A stretch of 64,000 nt of DNA. Origin: Pyrrhosoma nymphula (Eukaryota > Arthropoda > Insecta > Odonata > Coenagrionidae). A program made the translations under genes and the position numbers. Shown here one piece after another: positions 34,345 to 45,559 of this stretch. The DNA lies in NCBI GenBank assembly GCA_963573305.1, contig OY754331.1, positions 10,698,868 to 10,762,867 on the forward strand. Reading direction: 5' to 3'. The notes below the pieces were generated by a model, which ran no database searches, had not been told where the DNA came from, and saw only the letters and a list, made by a program, of their open reading frames with translations. Every line of letters starts with the position of its first letter. Position 1 is the first letter of the stretch.

Positions 34345-35920
34345 AACTTCGGATTAAAACAATTTACCTATTTAATCCCTACGAGGCGATTTGAAAATTT
34401 GAGCGATGCGAGGGTAAAAAAAAAGTATGATGCCAGCTTCTGAAAAATTGGAACACACTCAAAAGTGATCATCCTCAACACTGCTACAGTTAATACAACG
34501 GAAAAACAATTTGTTTTCTTTGATGCAGTCTTCTTGAGCCCATTTTTTTACGTTTTATACGTCTATCGCGATTTACCCCTGGTTTTGAGCTCTTATAAAG
34601 CTCCAGACAATATATGCAGACACAAAAGAGCATTAGCTTTTGTTCTGGGAACCTTATTGTCATCAGAGCATTTGTTTAGCTTGGCTGATTTAATCAAAGG
34701 AAATAGACGTTTTTTTTACTTTTTGATCTACTGCATACTATAATTATTTAATTCATTCCTTGTAAATCCTTTCATTTTTTCTCTTTTGCGACCTCTTGTT
34801 CTTGATTTACATATTTACACGTTTTTATTCAACAAATGAAAGCTATCTTGAAATAAAAGAACATGTATTATATAATAAAAGAGATTCAATTCTATATAAT
34901 ACTGAATATCTTATAGTTTCGGTATACGTGCGTAAAACTCCAAGATTTTGTATGTCATACATATTTTTTTGGAAATGGATATTGAAAAAAACAGCAACGG
35001 TGAAGAAGACAAGGAGGCATGACGTATTGAAAATTTGTGATCCATTTCATCTCCAAGGAGTGGGAGAGGGTTTAAGCATTATAATCATTTTCACCGTAAG
35101 CACTTGAATACTGAGAGCTGACCCTAAGAACAAGCATAAAAATATCGTCATATTTTAAATAGCCTACATACTCTCCTTCTGTAAAGTAGTCGTTCATGTT
35201 TATACACAATGGAAGTGTAGAAAATTCCAGCCTTCATCAACTTTTTACCACCAATGATTTTTATCCGTGTTGAATCATAATCTATTCACCATTCGCATAC
35301 ATTTACTATCCATCTCTTAAAATGCTATTTTTTCTTAATCCATTATTTTATTCTTTGATTTTAAATTTATTCCTGGCAATTTGACAACAGACTTATTAAA
35401 AATTGGACTTGATATGTTGTCTCCCACTGATAAATACGTCTCATTTGCAAGGTCCCACGAAGGGTAAAATCCTGTGATATTTTCCGGAAGAGAAAGCTCG
35501 ACCTCAGTTTTTCAGTACGAGGCTCCACCTGATGACGAATGCGGAAGGTTAAAAAGCGAAGATCGGACGAAATAGCGACAGGAAATTTTTCCTGCTGCTT
35601 AGCGTCAAGTTGGAGGTCAGTTGGGTGGTAAAGTGGGTATCCTAGATAATGATAGATGTTGTTAACATAAAACGCAAGAGTTAAACGGATATACACGTGC
35701 AGTTCTCCAGGAGAATAACCAAGGATGATCTCCCAGCTAAGAGAAGACTACAAAGAGATTTCTGTGTCACCTCCAACACAAAGTCCCTAACTATCCAATT
35801 TTCATCAACAAACCTATATGTCAATAGATAGGGGTAAGATTTCCCACGCATAAAAAAATAGAAAATTATAATTATATGTGCATACGGAATGGGAAATGAT
35901 TAATGCGAAAATTAGAAAAA
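34345..35920. other. AT-rich DNA, no gene recognised
   Basis: Frames at 34465-34743, 34796-35107 (+) and 35367-35696 (-) have no known domain. The last is 109 codons and slightly less AT-biased, but I recognise no family. Confidence 0.4.
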
Positions 35921-35930
35921 GAACCTACTA

Positions 35931-36671
35931 AATTTTGGTAAGTTTCCTTTGGTTTTCTGCGATTTAACTAAACTTTTTTAGCAATAGTTTCCCCGTGCTA
36001 TTCTAAAGAAACATCTAAGAAAGAGACATCTAAGCCTTTGGGATATGTTATGCTACCTTACATCGCGGGAACAACAGATCGCATAGGTAAAATCATGAAG
36101 AAGCATAACATCATTACAAGATTTAACACCACCTCCAAAGTTTATGATTATCTTAGAGGAGCTAAAGATCCATTATCTCCCACAATGTTCCAAGGCATAT
36201 ATACGAAATTTTCTGTTGTTGCGGAAAATCATATGTTGGCCAGACAAAAAGAGCCATAGAATGCAGACTGAAGGAACACGAACGGGCTATTCGGAAGAAA
36301 GATTGGTATCACTCTGCCGTGGCTGAGCACACACTTTTAGAAGGTCACAGGATTGACATCAAAAGGGCGAAAGTTTTATGTAAATAAATTACCTAATATC
36401 CACGGATCATCAGGGAAGCCATTGAAACAGAAAAAAGACCTAACAACCTAAACAGAGAAGATGGCTACAAACTTCCTTATACGTGAAAAAGACTTTTGAA
36501 AAACTAAAGTATTAATTAATCATACTGTACATAATAACCGCTCAAGTTTGTTTATTTATTTTTCATTGTTGATTTAGAATGCCTGATGAAGCCGGCAGAA
36601 TAGCACGGTGATACTGTTGCTAAAAAAAGTTTAGTTAAATCGCAGAAAACCAAAATAAACTTACCAAAATT
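35931..36671 (+). mobile_element. 5'-truncated Penelope-like element with 70-bp inverted ends
   Basis: The left arm (35931-36000) and right arm (36601-36671) are inverted copies (for example ggttttctgcgatttaacta and its complement). The interior encodes the C-terminal part of a PLE protein. A diverged direct repeat of about 30 bp that ends in ACCTACTAAATT flanks both sides (to 35934 and to 36714) and may be a long target duplication or a part of the element's direct repeats. A CTGATGA at 36582-36588 suggests a decayed hammerhead end, with GATAC in place of GAAAC. Confidence 0.75.
36038..36485 (+). pseudogene. PLE protein remnant: reverse-transcriptase end plus GIY-YIG nuclease
   Basis: The first frame gives LPYIAGTTDRIGKIMKKHNI and KDPLSPTMFQGIY, the end of the PLE reverse transcriptase and the GIY half of the nuclease. 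After a frameshift near 36205 the sequence continues with CGKSYVGQTKRAIECRLKEH (the YIG half as YVG, and the catalytic Arg region), SAVAEHTLLEGHRIDI, and after further breaks RPNNLNREDGYKLP. All expected C-terminal blocks of the Penelope-type single-domain nuclease are present in order. Frameshift and stop (about 36385) make it inactive. Confidence 0.85.
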
Positions 36672-36719
36672 AAAATGAACTGCGAAAATCAAGGAAAAAA
36701 GGACCTACTAAATTGTTGT

Positions 36720-36990
36720 TACGCACACAGAGGTCTTGATGATTGATTGGGTAGGCGAGGGCCTTCTGGAGCCCTCATGATCCATTGTGCCATTTAACCT
36801 GGCCGCCACTTGCAGACAGGGGACAAGAGCACCACCGTATGGGATGCGTATGGTAGAGGAGGCCTCCAACCGCCGTCCGGGCCCAACATTGCTTAGCTTC
36901 GATGATCTGACGGGGACCGCTGTTTCAACGTGGCCAGGCCCACCAGGCCCTTGCCCGCACAGAGGGCTTAGATCTCTATTGGTTTCAATT
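36720..36990 (-). mobile_element. 5S rRNA-derived SINE
   Basis: On the minus strand the segment 36877-36915 reads GATCATCGAAGCTAAGCAAT followed by GTTGGGCCCGG. This matches the conserved core of eukaryotic 5S rRNA, which has GATCACCGAAGTTAAGCA, then a GTCGGGCCCGG-like word, including the internal A-box and intermediate element of the polymerase III promoter. Upstream similarity is weak and the C-box region has decayed. The rest (to about 36720) is a non-5S body. A 5S head joined to an unrelated body is the structure of SINE3-type elements. A plain 5S pseudogene is the alternative. Confidence 0.75.
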
Positions 36991-37768
36991 ATGGTGTCCT
37001 CAATCAATTTTACATTTAACGCCATTAGACTGACAATAACTGTAATAATCCACCAAAACATTAATAGGAAATGCTCACCTAACCAAAAGTTATCGTTTTG
37101 TCTGAAATATGGATCTATGATACACAAATTAATTTTTACAAAGTCCCGTGATAAATTTTTGCACAATGTTACGAAGGCATTAGATCACGAGGTGTAATTT
37201 GATTTACTGTTGAGGTAATTCATTGAAAAATACCAATTTCTTTTCTAATAATATCTGCTGAGTGTGTGCTTATTTAATTTCTGCTTTAACCGATTTATAT
37301 TTCCTATGCTTGTATAAAGACATTAATTTTCCTTCCTAATTATTTTATACGAAGATGAATTTCTATTGAAAATTAAATGCAAATTAATTGTAATTTGTAA
37401 TATGGAATTTAACATCTATCCTTGATTCCAGTATTTCTCGGGATTTCCGTCTTCGTATGTTTCTTAAAATAGATCACGATAATGTTACATTGTTACAATT
37501 TAATTTTCCATTTAATTTCACAAATGAAATTTGTGAAGGCCTTGGCTGGGTTTTACCACTTAGCAACGGGTGTTGAAAAATAAGTGGTTGGCGGATTGCC
37601 GCCCTTGTTCTAATAAGACATATTTTGATTCTAAAAGAAATTTGAACAATTATAAGGTTTGTGATCGATACGTTGATTGAGCTTAATCGTCTTATTTTAT
37701 CATACTTAGTGTCCTGTTTGCTATGGTGGTAATTTATCCAAAATTACCTGGCGCCCTGAATAATTAAA
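36991..37768. other. AT-rich DNA, nothing recognised
   Basis: No gene or classified repeat. Confidence 0.45.
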
Positions 37769-37779
37769 AAAAAACGAAG

Positions 37780-39985
37780 TACCCCTACTCTACCATCGAG
37801 GCACTAAGCTGGCTTGGGACGTTTTAGGCATTTGGTGTGATACCATTCATACCTCTTTTGCTTCAGCTACCCTCATGCCCTGCTTCATACATATTCTCCT
37901 ATTTCGAAGAATCCCAATGTCCATTAAGGTGTATCTTCCTCGATATTCGCCCATGACTTTCTTGGTATACTACCCCTTTCTCTCACACCTTTCACGCCAC
38001 GCCAATATTATAAATATATATCGTTTTTCAACTCTTATCCAACTTCTCAGCGTGGCCAAACCAATGAACACACTCCTTTCGTATATGTCCATTACTGGAG
38101 CACTCAATCCAAATTATGTCATGACTCACTCATTCCGTACTCTATCCCTTCTAAGTGTGCCGCAAGCACTTCTAAGTGAGAGCACTTTGGAAAACAGTGT
38201 TTTTTACTTCCCTATGAAAACACCTATTCCTGCATAGACCCCACACACTAACGGCTACTCTCCTTCCAGCAAATTCAGGCATTTTAATATCATCTTCTAT
38301 CCTGCTATCTTTCTCAAAATTTCGGCCAAGATAAACAATATCGTCCACTAGTTCAATTTTATCATTCACCATCATTATTTATTCTTACCATTCTCCCTAC
38401 CATAAACTACTTCTTCGGTATTTAAAACATTTATCCTCTAACCCATTCTTCTTATTGATCCGCAGTATTTACCCAGGAGCACATATAATTCCAGTGTGCT
38501 CCCACATAGAAACACTGCGCCACCTGTGTGCGCCATATCTCGCTCATTTACATTCCCAAACATTGCGCCAACATTTCCCCTACACGCATCTCTTACACAT
38601 TCATCCGTGAAAGAATTGAAGTCACGGTGACATTACCCATCCATTCATTACGCCCTGTATTATTTAAAAGCATTCACTCAATAACCCATTATCACTCACA
38701 ACTCCATTACTGTTATCATACATCGCCTTCGTAAAATTCAATAACTGCTCATTCACTCCATAGCCCTTCAAAATCTTTCACAACTTAATTACTTTTACCC
38801 TGTCATGTGTAGTCCACGGATGTGCGTAACATTTACTTTATTTAGGACGCCCATACATTTTTTAGAACTAGCTGAAGAGGAAACAGGTGATCATAACATC
38901 ACATCACAGCAACACACTGCTCACCCCATGTTCTATGAACAGTAATCTTCTTCACTTTTCAATTAATATTTTACTGGGCACTTTTACCGAATTACTCAGC
39001 AAACTAATTACCCTAAATTTTTACACTTGTCCTTTCAACCCTTTCACTTGTACAATGGGACTATTATCGTATTCTCACAATCCGTTACAACAACAGAAAC
39101 TTTAAAAAAAAATATGCAGTCCACAGAAGCGACTAGAAAACCCACGCTTCATCGATTCACTGGATCTTCTCGTCTACATCCATCCCATCTTTCAATATTC
39201 TCACAGTCGTTGAGACCTCATTCTCCCTTGCCTCCTTTTCCACACCAACATACTCGCGTGCTGATTCGTAAGGTTCATTCTCATCGACAGTATCTTTATC
39301 GTATGATTCTTCAAAATACTCCCGGCAGCAGTCTCTGACATTTCTTCCATCTCACAAGATCTCACCATTTTGTTCTTTATTACATTCATTCCCCTGCCCT
39401 CACCCATTACCGACATAACATTTTATTGCCTTCAAAATCTCTCTGCATATTGCTAGCTTCGTTCTCACGCATTCTTTCCATGTTCTCTTTCGCAGCGATT
39501 TCGCCTGCATTCATTTTTCTCTCGATACATATTGGTGGCATGTATTTCACTCTTCCTCAAATTTGGCTGCTATCATTGTCTCATACGCTTCTTTCTTTTC
39601 ACTCACTGCAATTTCACTCCGTTTGTTCCACCATGCATCGCTTTTGATCGTCCCTACCAACTATTTTCCCCACAGACTCTCCGCACATTCTTTCAAACTC
39701 ATACACACATCACCCAAACTCCCATTACCGATATATATGTAAATAGGTATGTCCCATTCTCACTGATTCTAGACTGATCCTTAAGCATCTATCCATACCG
39801 TACTCTCACGTGGTTGTCAAACAATCTTTCCACTTTTACTCTCACTTGCTCATGCGCACTTCTCTTTCTCGGAAGCCACTTCCTACCCACATTTACTCTA
39901 GAGACAACCAATTAGTGATCAGTTCCCCATTTGTCTCCCGTAATCTCTCCTGTACATACCTTTCACTAACCATCTAGATTTCTCA
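37780..39985 (-). pseudogene. LINE linker and reverse transcriptase remnant
   Basis: In order on the minus strand: WWNKRSEIAVSEKKEAYE (about 39580-39640), the linker after the endonuclease; REYFEESYDKDT (about 39310); and IVPLYK (about 39048) with several stops, matching the PLYKGKGD block of reverse transcriptases. Then come GYGVNEQLLNFTKAMYDNS (about 38750), LVDDIVYLGRNFEKDSRIED (38280-38345), the usual YLG block after the catalytic domain, and a decayed GHAEKLDK...RKSW-like C-terminus (37930-38060). The YADD box is not recognisable. The element ends near a T-rich/A-rich boundary at about 37770. Confidence 0.72.
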
Positions 39986-40043
39986 TCATGCACAATGAAA
40001 TCAATTACGCTCTTAGAATCTCCCCTTTTCCATGCTAACAAGA

Positions 40044-40051
40044 ATTATCTT
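40044..40051 (+). repeat. Left 8-bp target-site duplication of nested PLE
   Basis: ATTATCTT is found here and again at 40655-40662, exactly at the two points where the antisense LINE coding traces break and resume. Confidence 0.75.
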
Positions 40052-40486
40052 ATCGAGACGACCCACAGACCAACGGCAAAACTTAAAAACAACCTAGGAA
40101 CCGCTAAAGACAACCTGCTGTTGAAGACACCTGGAGTATACAGCATCCCTTGTGAATGCGGAAAGGTGTACATCGGTGAGACTGCACGCACCGTAGAAAC
40201 ACGCCTGAAGGAACACGAAAGGTGCATCAGACTCTTCCATCCGGAAAAATCGGCGGTGGCGGAACACAGCCTGGAAAATCGCCAAAGGATAGACTTTGCC
40301 AACAACAAAGTGCTTAGTAAAATAAAGGACTATTGGGATCGCATTGTGAAAGAAGCTGTGGAGATTAGACTGGAAAGTAAAAACTTGAACCGAGACAAAG
40401 GTTTCCAACTCAGCAGTGCTTGGAAACCTACTCTGAGAATGCTAAAAGAAAGGCGGAAAAAAACTGACGAATCAGGAAAAACCTAA
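40052..40486 (+). pseudogene. PLE GIY-YIG endonuclease domain (5'-truncated)
   Basis: The open frame continues to a TAA ending at 40486; its first 19 codons (39995-40051) belong to the antisense LINE and are a chance fusion. Within the PLE part: HRPTAKLKNNLGTAKDN, the reverse-transcriptase end; GVYSIPCECGKVYIGETART, the GIY-YIG core in GVY...YIG form with the paired cysteines typical of Penelope nucleases; ETRLKEHERCIRL with the catalytic Arg and the CCHH-type His; SAVAEHSLENRQRIDF; and NLNRDKGFQLSSAW. The family uses this nuclease to nick target DNA for reverse transcription. The whole reverse transcriptase core is missing, so it is a dead partial copy despite the intact nuclease. Confidence 0.88.
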
Positions 40487-40534
40487 TCAAAATGTGACAC
40501 TATAAATATATGACAACTCTGGCAAAAATCATTA

Positions 40535-40576
40535 ACCCTGAAGGCGATGGCAGACTACACCATTGAAACGTCGGTG
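40535..40576 (+). ncRNA. Hammerhead-like motif at PLE 3' end
   Basis: ACC, CTGAAGG (40538-40544), an ATGG/CCAT stem II with a 9-nt loop, GAAAC (40565-40569), GTC and GGT. Stem I is ACC/GGT and the stem III word ACGT is self-complementary. The core has G where CTGANGA has its last A, so cleavage activity is doubtful. Confidence 0.5.
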
Positions 40577-41433
40577 CAGTATAACACCATTACCCGGCTG
40601 GAAACCCGAGAACTATTCATCCTAAGCATTCGCCGGGAAAGACTTAAACCCTGCATTATCTTGTGTTTAAACGATGAATTCGAGACAAATAGACCTTTTT
40701 CCAAGGACACGCTCCCTTAAGCTTACAGCATTATTATTTACACGTGGGACACATTAATTGCCAACCACTCTCTCAGATGCAGCCATTCATGTCACCTGGA
40801 ACTGTCGTCACTTTAACACAAAAAACGCGGCGGAAAACCGGAAGCCAACCAACATTACTTCACAATATTATTCTTTCCCCAGGGTCACATGCACTCAGAA
40901 CTTCTCTCATTTTACTCTTGAACTCACCTTTCACACTTTTACTTTCTCCATTCAATGGTGTATGACATTCCACAAACACAACTTTTCGAATGCCTACTTC
41001 CCCACGAACCCAGTGCATTCTATGCGGGCACTAACTCGCATTTCCTTCTGGTATCTTAACTCTCTCAATTATATTCAAACCAACATCATGACTGCAGCGT
41101 ACATTATTGTCTAATTCTGTTCATAATTCCAATCCAACGCTATCAACTGAATATGCATGCTGCCCCTTGCACTTCATTCCACATGCACAGAAAAACACCC
41201 ACTCTTCATTTGTCTCTTCATGCTCTTTTCCATACATTTCTCTCAAATTCCAAATGCCGATGGTCCAGTTTGCATGGATATGTCCATCTTTTACAGCTTC
41301 GGCCACCCATCGTGGCTTCCACTCTCCGAATCTACTTATTGACTCCTAGTAGTAAATTGAAATCATATGTATGCAAGGTACGCAACACAAATGAAAAAGT
41401 AGCTTGGTTTCCTTCGACAGATTTATTTTCCTG

Positions 41434-41608
41434 GTACGACATGTTTCGTCACAGCAGTGTCATCATCAGGTGCAAAATTTTGATAATTTTCAAGAGGTAT
41501 ATATAGGAGGAGAGGGGGGGAACCTTAACACCCCCTTGCCCCCCTCTCCTACCTTCCACCAAGTCCCTTAAGAGTATTATATATACCTCTTGGAAATTAT
41601 TAAAATTT
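41434..41608 (-). mobile_element. Penelope-type end: hammerhead-like core plus inverted repeat
   Basis: On the minus strand 41434-41473 reads GCAC, CTGATGA, CAC-tgct-GTG stem II, GAAAC, AT, GTC, GTAC. ACATGT is self-complementary. Next to it, arms of 30 bp (41475-41505 and 41579-41608, 28 matches) form an inverted repeat enclosing a G-run/C-run pair (agaggggggg against cccccctctcct). No coding part. Confidence 0.6.
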
Positions 41609-42433
41609 GTAGTGCCGAGGAAGTAAGTAAGTAAATAAGAAAGTTTCCTGCATCGATGAAATTAATACAAAATTACAGAATTCTGTCAATGGCATTATAG
41701 CTCGTATTCTTACTCACATATTCAATCCAAGTTTAATAAAAAGAATGTCTATCAATTAATTGAAAAAGTATTGTTCAAACCTCTGTTTTAAAAAAGAGTC
41801 AGTCGCTTACTAAAATATCACAGGCCCAGTTCTCTCTTAGCCATACTCTCCAAAATCTTTGAAACACTTTCAAAATCAAGACCAGTAAAATTATTTTAAA
41901 AATAACTTTTTTAGTAGAAGTAAGTTCGGTTTCTCTTTCGATAAAAGCAGAGAAGATGCTTTGCAGAATTTCATTGGCAGTGTATACATTTCTAGTAACT
42001 CAAATAAACGTGAAGAATGGAAAAAAAACCTGGTGATGCCATTATCCTAGTCTTAGCTAAAGAAGCATAGGGATCCACAGTTTTATTTTATTCAACAGTG
42101 GCCATGAAGGTGTACAGTAGGGAAACTAAAAAGTACACCGGAAATTTTCATTATGAATCTCCGACACTGCTGAGTTTTGAGCCGGCGCCCTGGGCATGGG
42201 AAGCCATCTCACCAACGTGATCTTATTTGCCATTTTGGAAAAAACTAACTGTAATATCTGGCCACCTCCACGCAGTTTGGCGCATAATATGAAAAAACAG
42301 ATACCAAGTGTAGTAGCCGAAGTTCCGCTAATGTTTCGGTATATCTGCCGACAATTTACATTTGCACTTGAAATGTTGCGCATAAACAATCGTACAATAC
42401 TCGGCCAGTACTGAAGCATGTAAGCGTACAGGG
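41609..42433. other. Unassigned DNA
   Basis: The opposing frames at 42126-42419 (-) and 42196-42414 (+) have no recognised domain. The region may be an unclassified repeat. Confidence 0.35.
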
Positions 42434-42499
42434 CAATAATAAGTATTTTTTAGTTTCATGTACAGACATTGGACAATAATAAGTGTTTTTTAGTTTCAT
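42434..42499 (+). repeat. Two direct copies of a 26-bp word
   Basis: CAATAATAAGTATTTTTTAG plus TTTCAT at 42434-42459 recurs with one change at 42474-42499. Confidence 0.75.
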
Positions 42500-44640
42500 A
42501 TTAATCAATTGTATTGCTTTATGAATGTGCTACGCATTTTAAGCAAATTTCCATGGTAACAAAAGCGGCAATGAACCTTTGATCGCACTGTCTGGAACGA
42601 TACTGGGGCAACGCGAACGAATAAACCGACGAACGAACTTATCTGTGGCGTTGAGAGGTCCCAATTCAGCTTTTGTGAAAATCCTCGACGCATGAAGAGA
42701 GCTCAGCATAAACTCGCGAGTGCTAACGTCGAAAACAACAGCCTAGCAGAATGGGTCATTTGTGTAGCGAGTTCATTCCAGAATTTCGCCGCCATTTGAA
42801 GGGCAACTGTGCGTCTAAATTTGTGGGGAGGAATGCGGCTGTCGTTTTCAATTAACAGAAAAGCTTTCATGCGACTCGCATACAACAGTCTGCTCCAATA
42901 AGTTGATCTTTCACATTCGGGGAGGTGGAGGAAGAATTCATGAAAGAGTGGGTCGCCATTGGTTCTGCCTTCGGTTTCCGGCTATAGAGTATTCATGCTC
43001 CATTAGGGGAAATCTAGTGTGAGGTTTTGCTTTTCGAAACCTTATATATATAGGGCAATGACGCAGAATCAATTTTTATTAGCAGACAGAAACATTACGA
43101 GTTCTGACATAAAGAAAATCGCCAAGTCCGTTAAAATCGTGTCGTACTCAAAATTTATATTAGTTTATCAAAGTAGCAGCATGGTCATAGCCGATATTAA
43201 TTACATGTATACATTTAAAAATAGTCACGCAAATAATAGGGCAAATTATAGAATTAAGAAAACTTGAGAAAAATACATACGTTTCACTAAAAAATAAGGA
43301 GAATTTTCAAGAATTCGTCACTTTTTATAAATGAATTACATATCCAGTGGCCAAGTGTCTATGCAAAAACAGAAGTAAAACGAATGAAAGCAGTTGTGAT
43401 GATGATGAACGTTTATTACCATCATTAAGGAACGAGGATGAAAGCTAATTGCCGTACTTGGAATTTCCATGTATGGAGGGAAGTATCTAGTAATATTAGT
43501 AATTAAAGATATTTTATATCGAACCAGCTGGTTCAAATAATGACTAAAAAGCTTTTGATTCATTATTAAGATCGAAACTTTGACTTGATATTGGACAAGG
43601 GGTGAAAGTTTTGACAAATACCCGGCAAATATGCATGGTAAACTCTTCTCAGGCTTCCCACCAGGTTGAATTCATGCATGGGAAAGCTTTGTGTGGAAAC
43701 GTTGCGTCGGCCAAAATGAATAATCCAACCGGGTTGGCAGCTCAAGAGAGTTTATCTTAGCTAGGTAAATTGAAACACATCATACCACCATAAGTTGAAA
43801 ATGGCCGAGTCAGCTCATCATCATTTCATAAATCTTTCTTGGCCTAATTTTCACAGAACTGCATTCTTCCAAATATGGATTCATTCTTCCAAATCATTTA
43901 CAGACTGATAATTTTTCTTCTGAACCAACAACCGAGTATATTTGCACCTTTTAATATGGGTAGGTAGGTTTGGTAAGAAAGGATAGTTGAGGAACGGAGA
44001 TAAAGAGGAGAGAAACCTGGTGTCGAGTGGGGACGGCTCTGAACGAACGACTCCAAGGGGTTCACTGTTCAATATCCCATCCGATGGAGGAATTATTACC
44101 GTTTAAGTTCGCTTGAGGGAGAAATTTCCCTAGTCATAGTGGAGACCATATTCGAGTTTGATTTGTTAATCGTCTGTATGACGAAGTATAAAGTAACTAT
44201 TGCAATATTAATGGTGAAAAAATATAGTATATACAACAAAAATTCTCAGTAATTTAATAACTGTAACCACATAAGTCTCTGATTTGACTCATTTTTTCAC
44301 GCCATACGGTTAAATCACCTTAAAAATAGAATGTTTTTGCAATTATTTAAAAATTGCTGCCGTGAGTAATTGATAATTTATTATAAATAGTTGATAAAAC
44401 ATTCAAACTACACACCGTTAGTTTTTTTGCGAAATCTAGATGCTAGAAGTTCCTAATTTTTTCCAACCTCTGGAGCGCACAGCCGTAAACTATCCCACTT
44501 GTAAACAGTTTGTATATTCAGGCAAATTGCTCGAAAAGTAGTTCTCAAACGAAAGCAAGGGTTTAATATTTTTATCTCACTGGAAATATGAGAGTTATTT
44601 CTTTAAAATGAGGTCAAATTCGTCAAATTATAGGTGAACT
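42500..44640. other. No gene recognised
   Basis: Minus frames at 42505-42693 and 42703-42885 and the frames at 43019-43617 have no known domain. The stretch at 42590-42900 is less AT-rich and may be an old retroelement C-terminus (MAAKFWNELATQM resembles the end of some LINE proteins), but the match is too weak to call. Confidence 0.35.
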
Positions 44641-44646
44641 GATGTA

Positions 44647-44859
44647 TTGCTCAAATTACCTTTAGATAATGGGATTACACTGGAAATCTCCAACACCGCC
44701 GCGATGCGATGGCGGGCCCTCGGGGTGGGAAGCCCGAGGGCCCGCCGCGAAGTCGGGGCCCAGTACTTTGACCACCACACCTACTTCTCTTCACGTAAAG
44801 CCCTGCATAATATCGCTATAAACTGTTTCCCATCGCCGCGCCGGGCACACGAAACTTGA
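44647..44859 (+). other. GC-rich open frame of unknown nature
   Basis: A 70-codon frame in a GC-rich island inside AT-rich DNA; it includes DNGITLEISNTAAMRWRALG and YFDHHTYFSSR. Possible splice signals exist (TTTAG before ATAATGG at about 44665; GTAAAG at about 44797), but no family is recognised. The GC hairpin inside (44711-44746) could explain the local composition. A single exon or chance are both possible. Confidence 0.2.
44711..44746. repeat. Perfect GC-rich hairpin
   Basis: GGCGGGCCCTCGGG and CCCGAGGGCCCGCC are perfect 14-bp arms around an 8-nt loop. It is too GC-rich to be chance in this AT-rich setting. Confidence 0.85.
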
Positions 44860-45555
44860 AACTTATCCTGGTACTTCTTCTAAGAACCCCTTTTTTTCAG
44901 GCAATACCTACAATTTTCTTTCGCAACTGATTTATTTTTCCAAACCAAATTTTCCAAAAGTATCGACATCGCAGTTCTCTTAATCCCATATTTATTAATG
45001 ATTTTTTTATTTAAAATTTTGCTCTTTAACCTCCGATATTGAATATTGAATCAAAACTTAAATGCATAATTTTAAACCCTTTTGAATGTGGCTTGCGTGA
45101 GGTACAAATTACCTAAGTCGTGGACGCCATTTTTATAAGCTAATCCCTTGTAGTGTGTTATCACGTATACAAATTTTCTCATCTCGATTCTACTGCACAG
45201 TCGTAAACCAATTCATTAATGACTAAGAGGGTTTTGTAAAATTATGATCAATTTTAATATTTATGATGAGATGCTAAGTGAGATATGGCCAATTGTTAAC
45301 AGTATTAGAAAGGAGAAGAACGTAGATTATACTATCATTTTGTGATTTCTGCACGTGGTTAAACATGAATTCCAAGATGAAATAACGCACAGCATCAGAT
45401 GAGATGGGAAAGGGGAAAATCTGTCGATCAATAAGTTAAGAATGCTGTGAAAACTCATGCTTGATGGTAGACTACCCTCGAAGACGCGTAAATACGGTTT
45501 GGGTAAATAAATAGGCACCAGAAGCAACAGTGATGCTTTCAATTGTTCTTTAAGG
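44860..45555. other. AT-rich DNA, nothing recognised
   Basis: The minus frame at 45327-45542 has no known domain. Confidence 0.4.
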
Positions 45556-45559
45556 CTTT

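Larger units (their letters stand above)
40052..40654 (+). mobile_element. 5'-truncated Penelope-like element nested in a LINE
   Basis: A 603-bp insertion with 8-bp target duplications. It carries the nuclease end of a PLE frame, a 3' untranslated part and a hammerhead-like core close to the end. Orientation is opposite to the host LINE. The coding part is intact across the nuclease domain, so this insertion is younger than the heavily mutated LINE around it. Confidence 0.85.
39990..41310 (-). pseudogene. LINE endonuclease domain, interrupted
   Basis: The start is a TIGIWNLREMYGKEHEE block (41121-41306), the first strand of AP-type LINE endonucleases (usual form TIGTWNVRGM). Further traces follow at 40900-41110. 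GDMNG at 40782-40796 is a variant of the catalytic GDFN box, and LEKGLFVSNSSFKHK lies at about 40660-40710. After the PLE the frame resumes with WKRGDSKSVIDFIVHDEK (about 39985-40035), which corresponds to the TW...S.IDYI block, and runs into a YGRQMGN region where active enzymes have the GTDH box. Stops and frameshifts are frequent. Confidence 0.75.
37770..41350 (-). mobile_element. Antisense non-LTR retrotransposon, near full length, split by a PLE
   Basis: Read from 41350 down to 37770 this gives a LINE with an AP-type endonuclease followed by a reverse transcriptase, in many small frames. The blocks appear in the order expected for one element, interrupted by the PLE at 40052-40654. The pyrimidine-rich look of the + strand across 38-41 kb is simply the complement of the purine-rich LINE coding strand. 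The clade is not certain; the linker and C-terminus look RTE-like. Confidence 0.8.

Noticed and set aside
35367..35696. 109-codon minus-strand frame as a host exon
   Set aside because: No domain, no convincing splice sites, ordinary local composition.
36582..36618. Hammerhead ribozyme at the 36-kb PLE end
   Set aside because: CTGATGA is present, but GAAAC is GATAC and no GTH triplet follows at the right distance.
38528..39777. Several + strand frames of 68-103 codons
   Set aside because: Complement of the purine-rich coding strand of the antisense LINE.
39995..40051. N-terminal 19 codons of the 163-codon frame as part of the PLE protein
   Set aside because: They lie outside the 8-bp target duplication and are antisense LINE sequence; the fusion is accidental.
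42703..42885. Minus frame resembling a LINE C-terminus (MAAKFWNELATQM)
   Set aside because: Only one short weak resemblance, with no second block in order.
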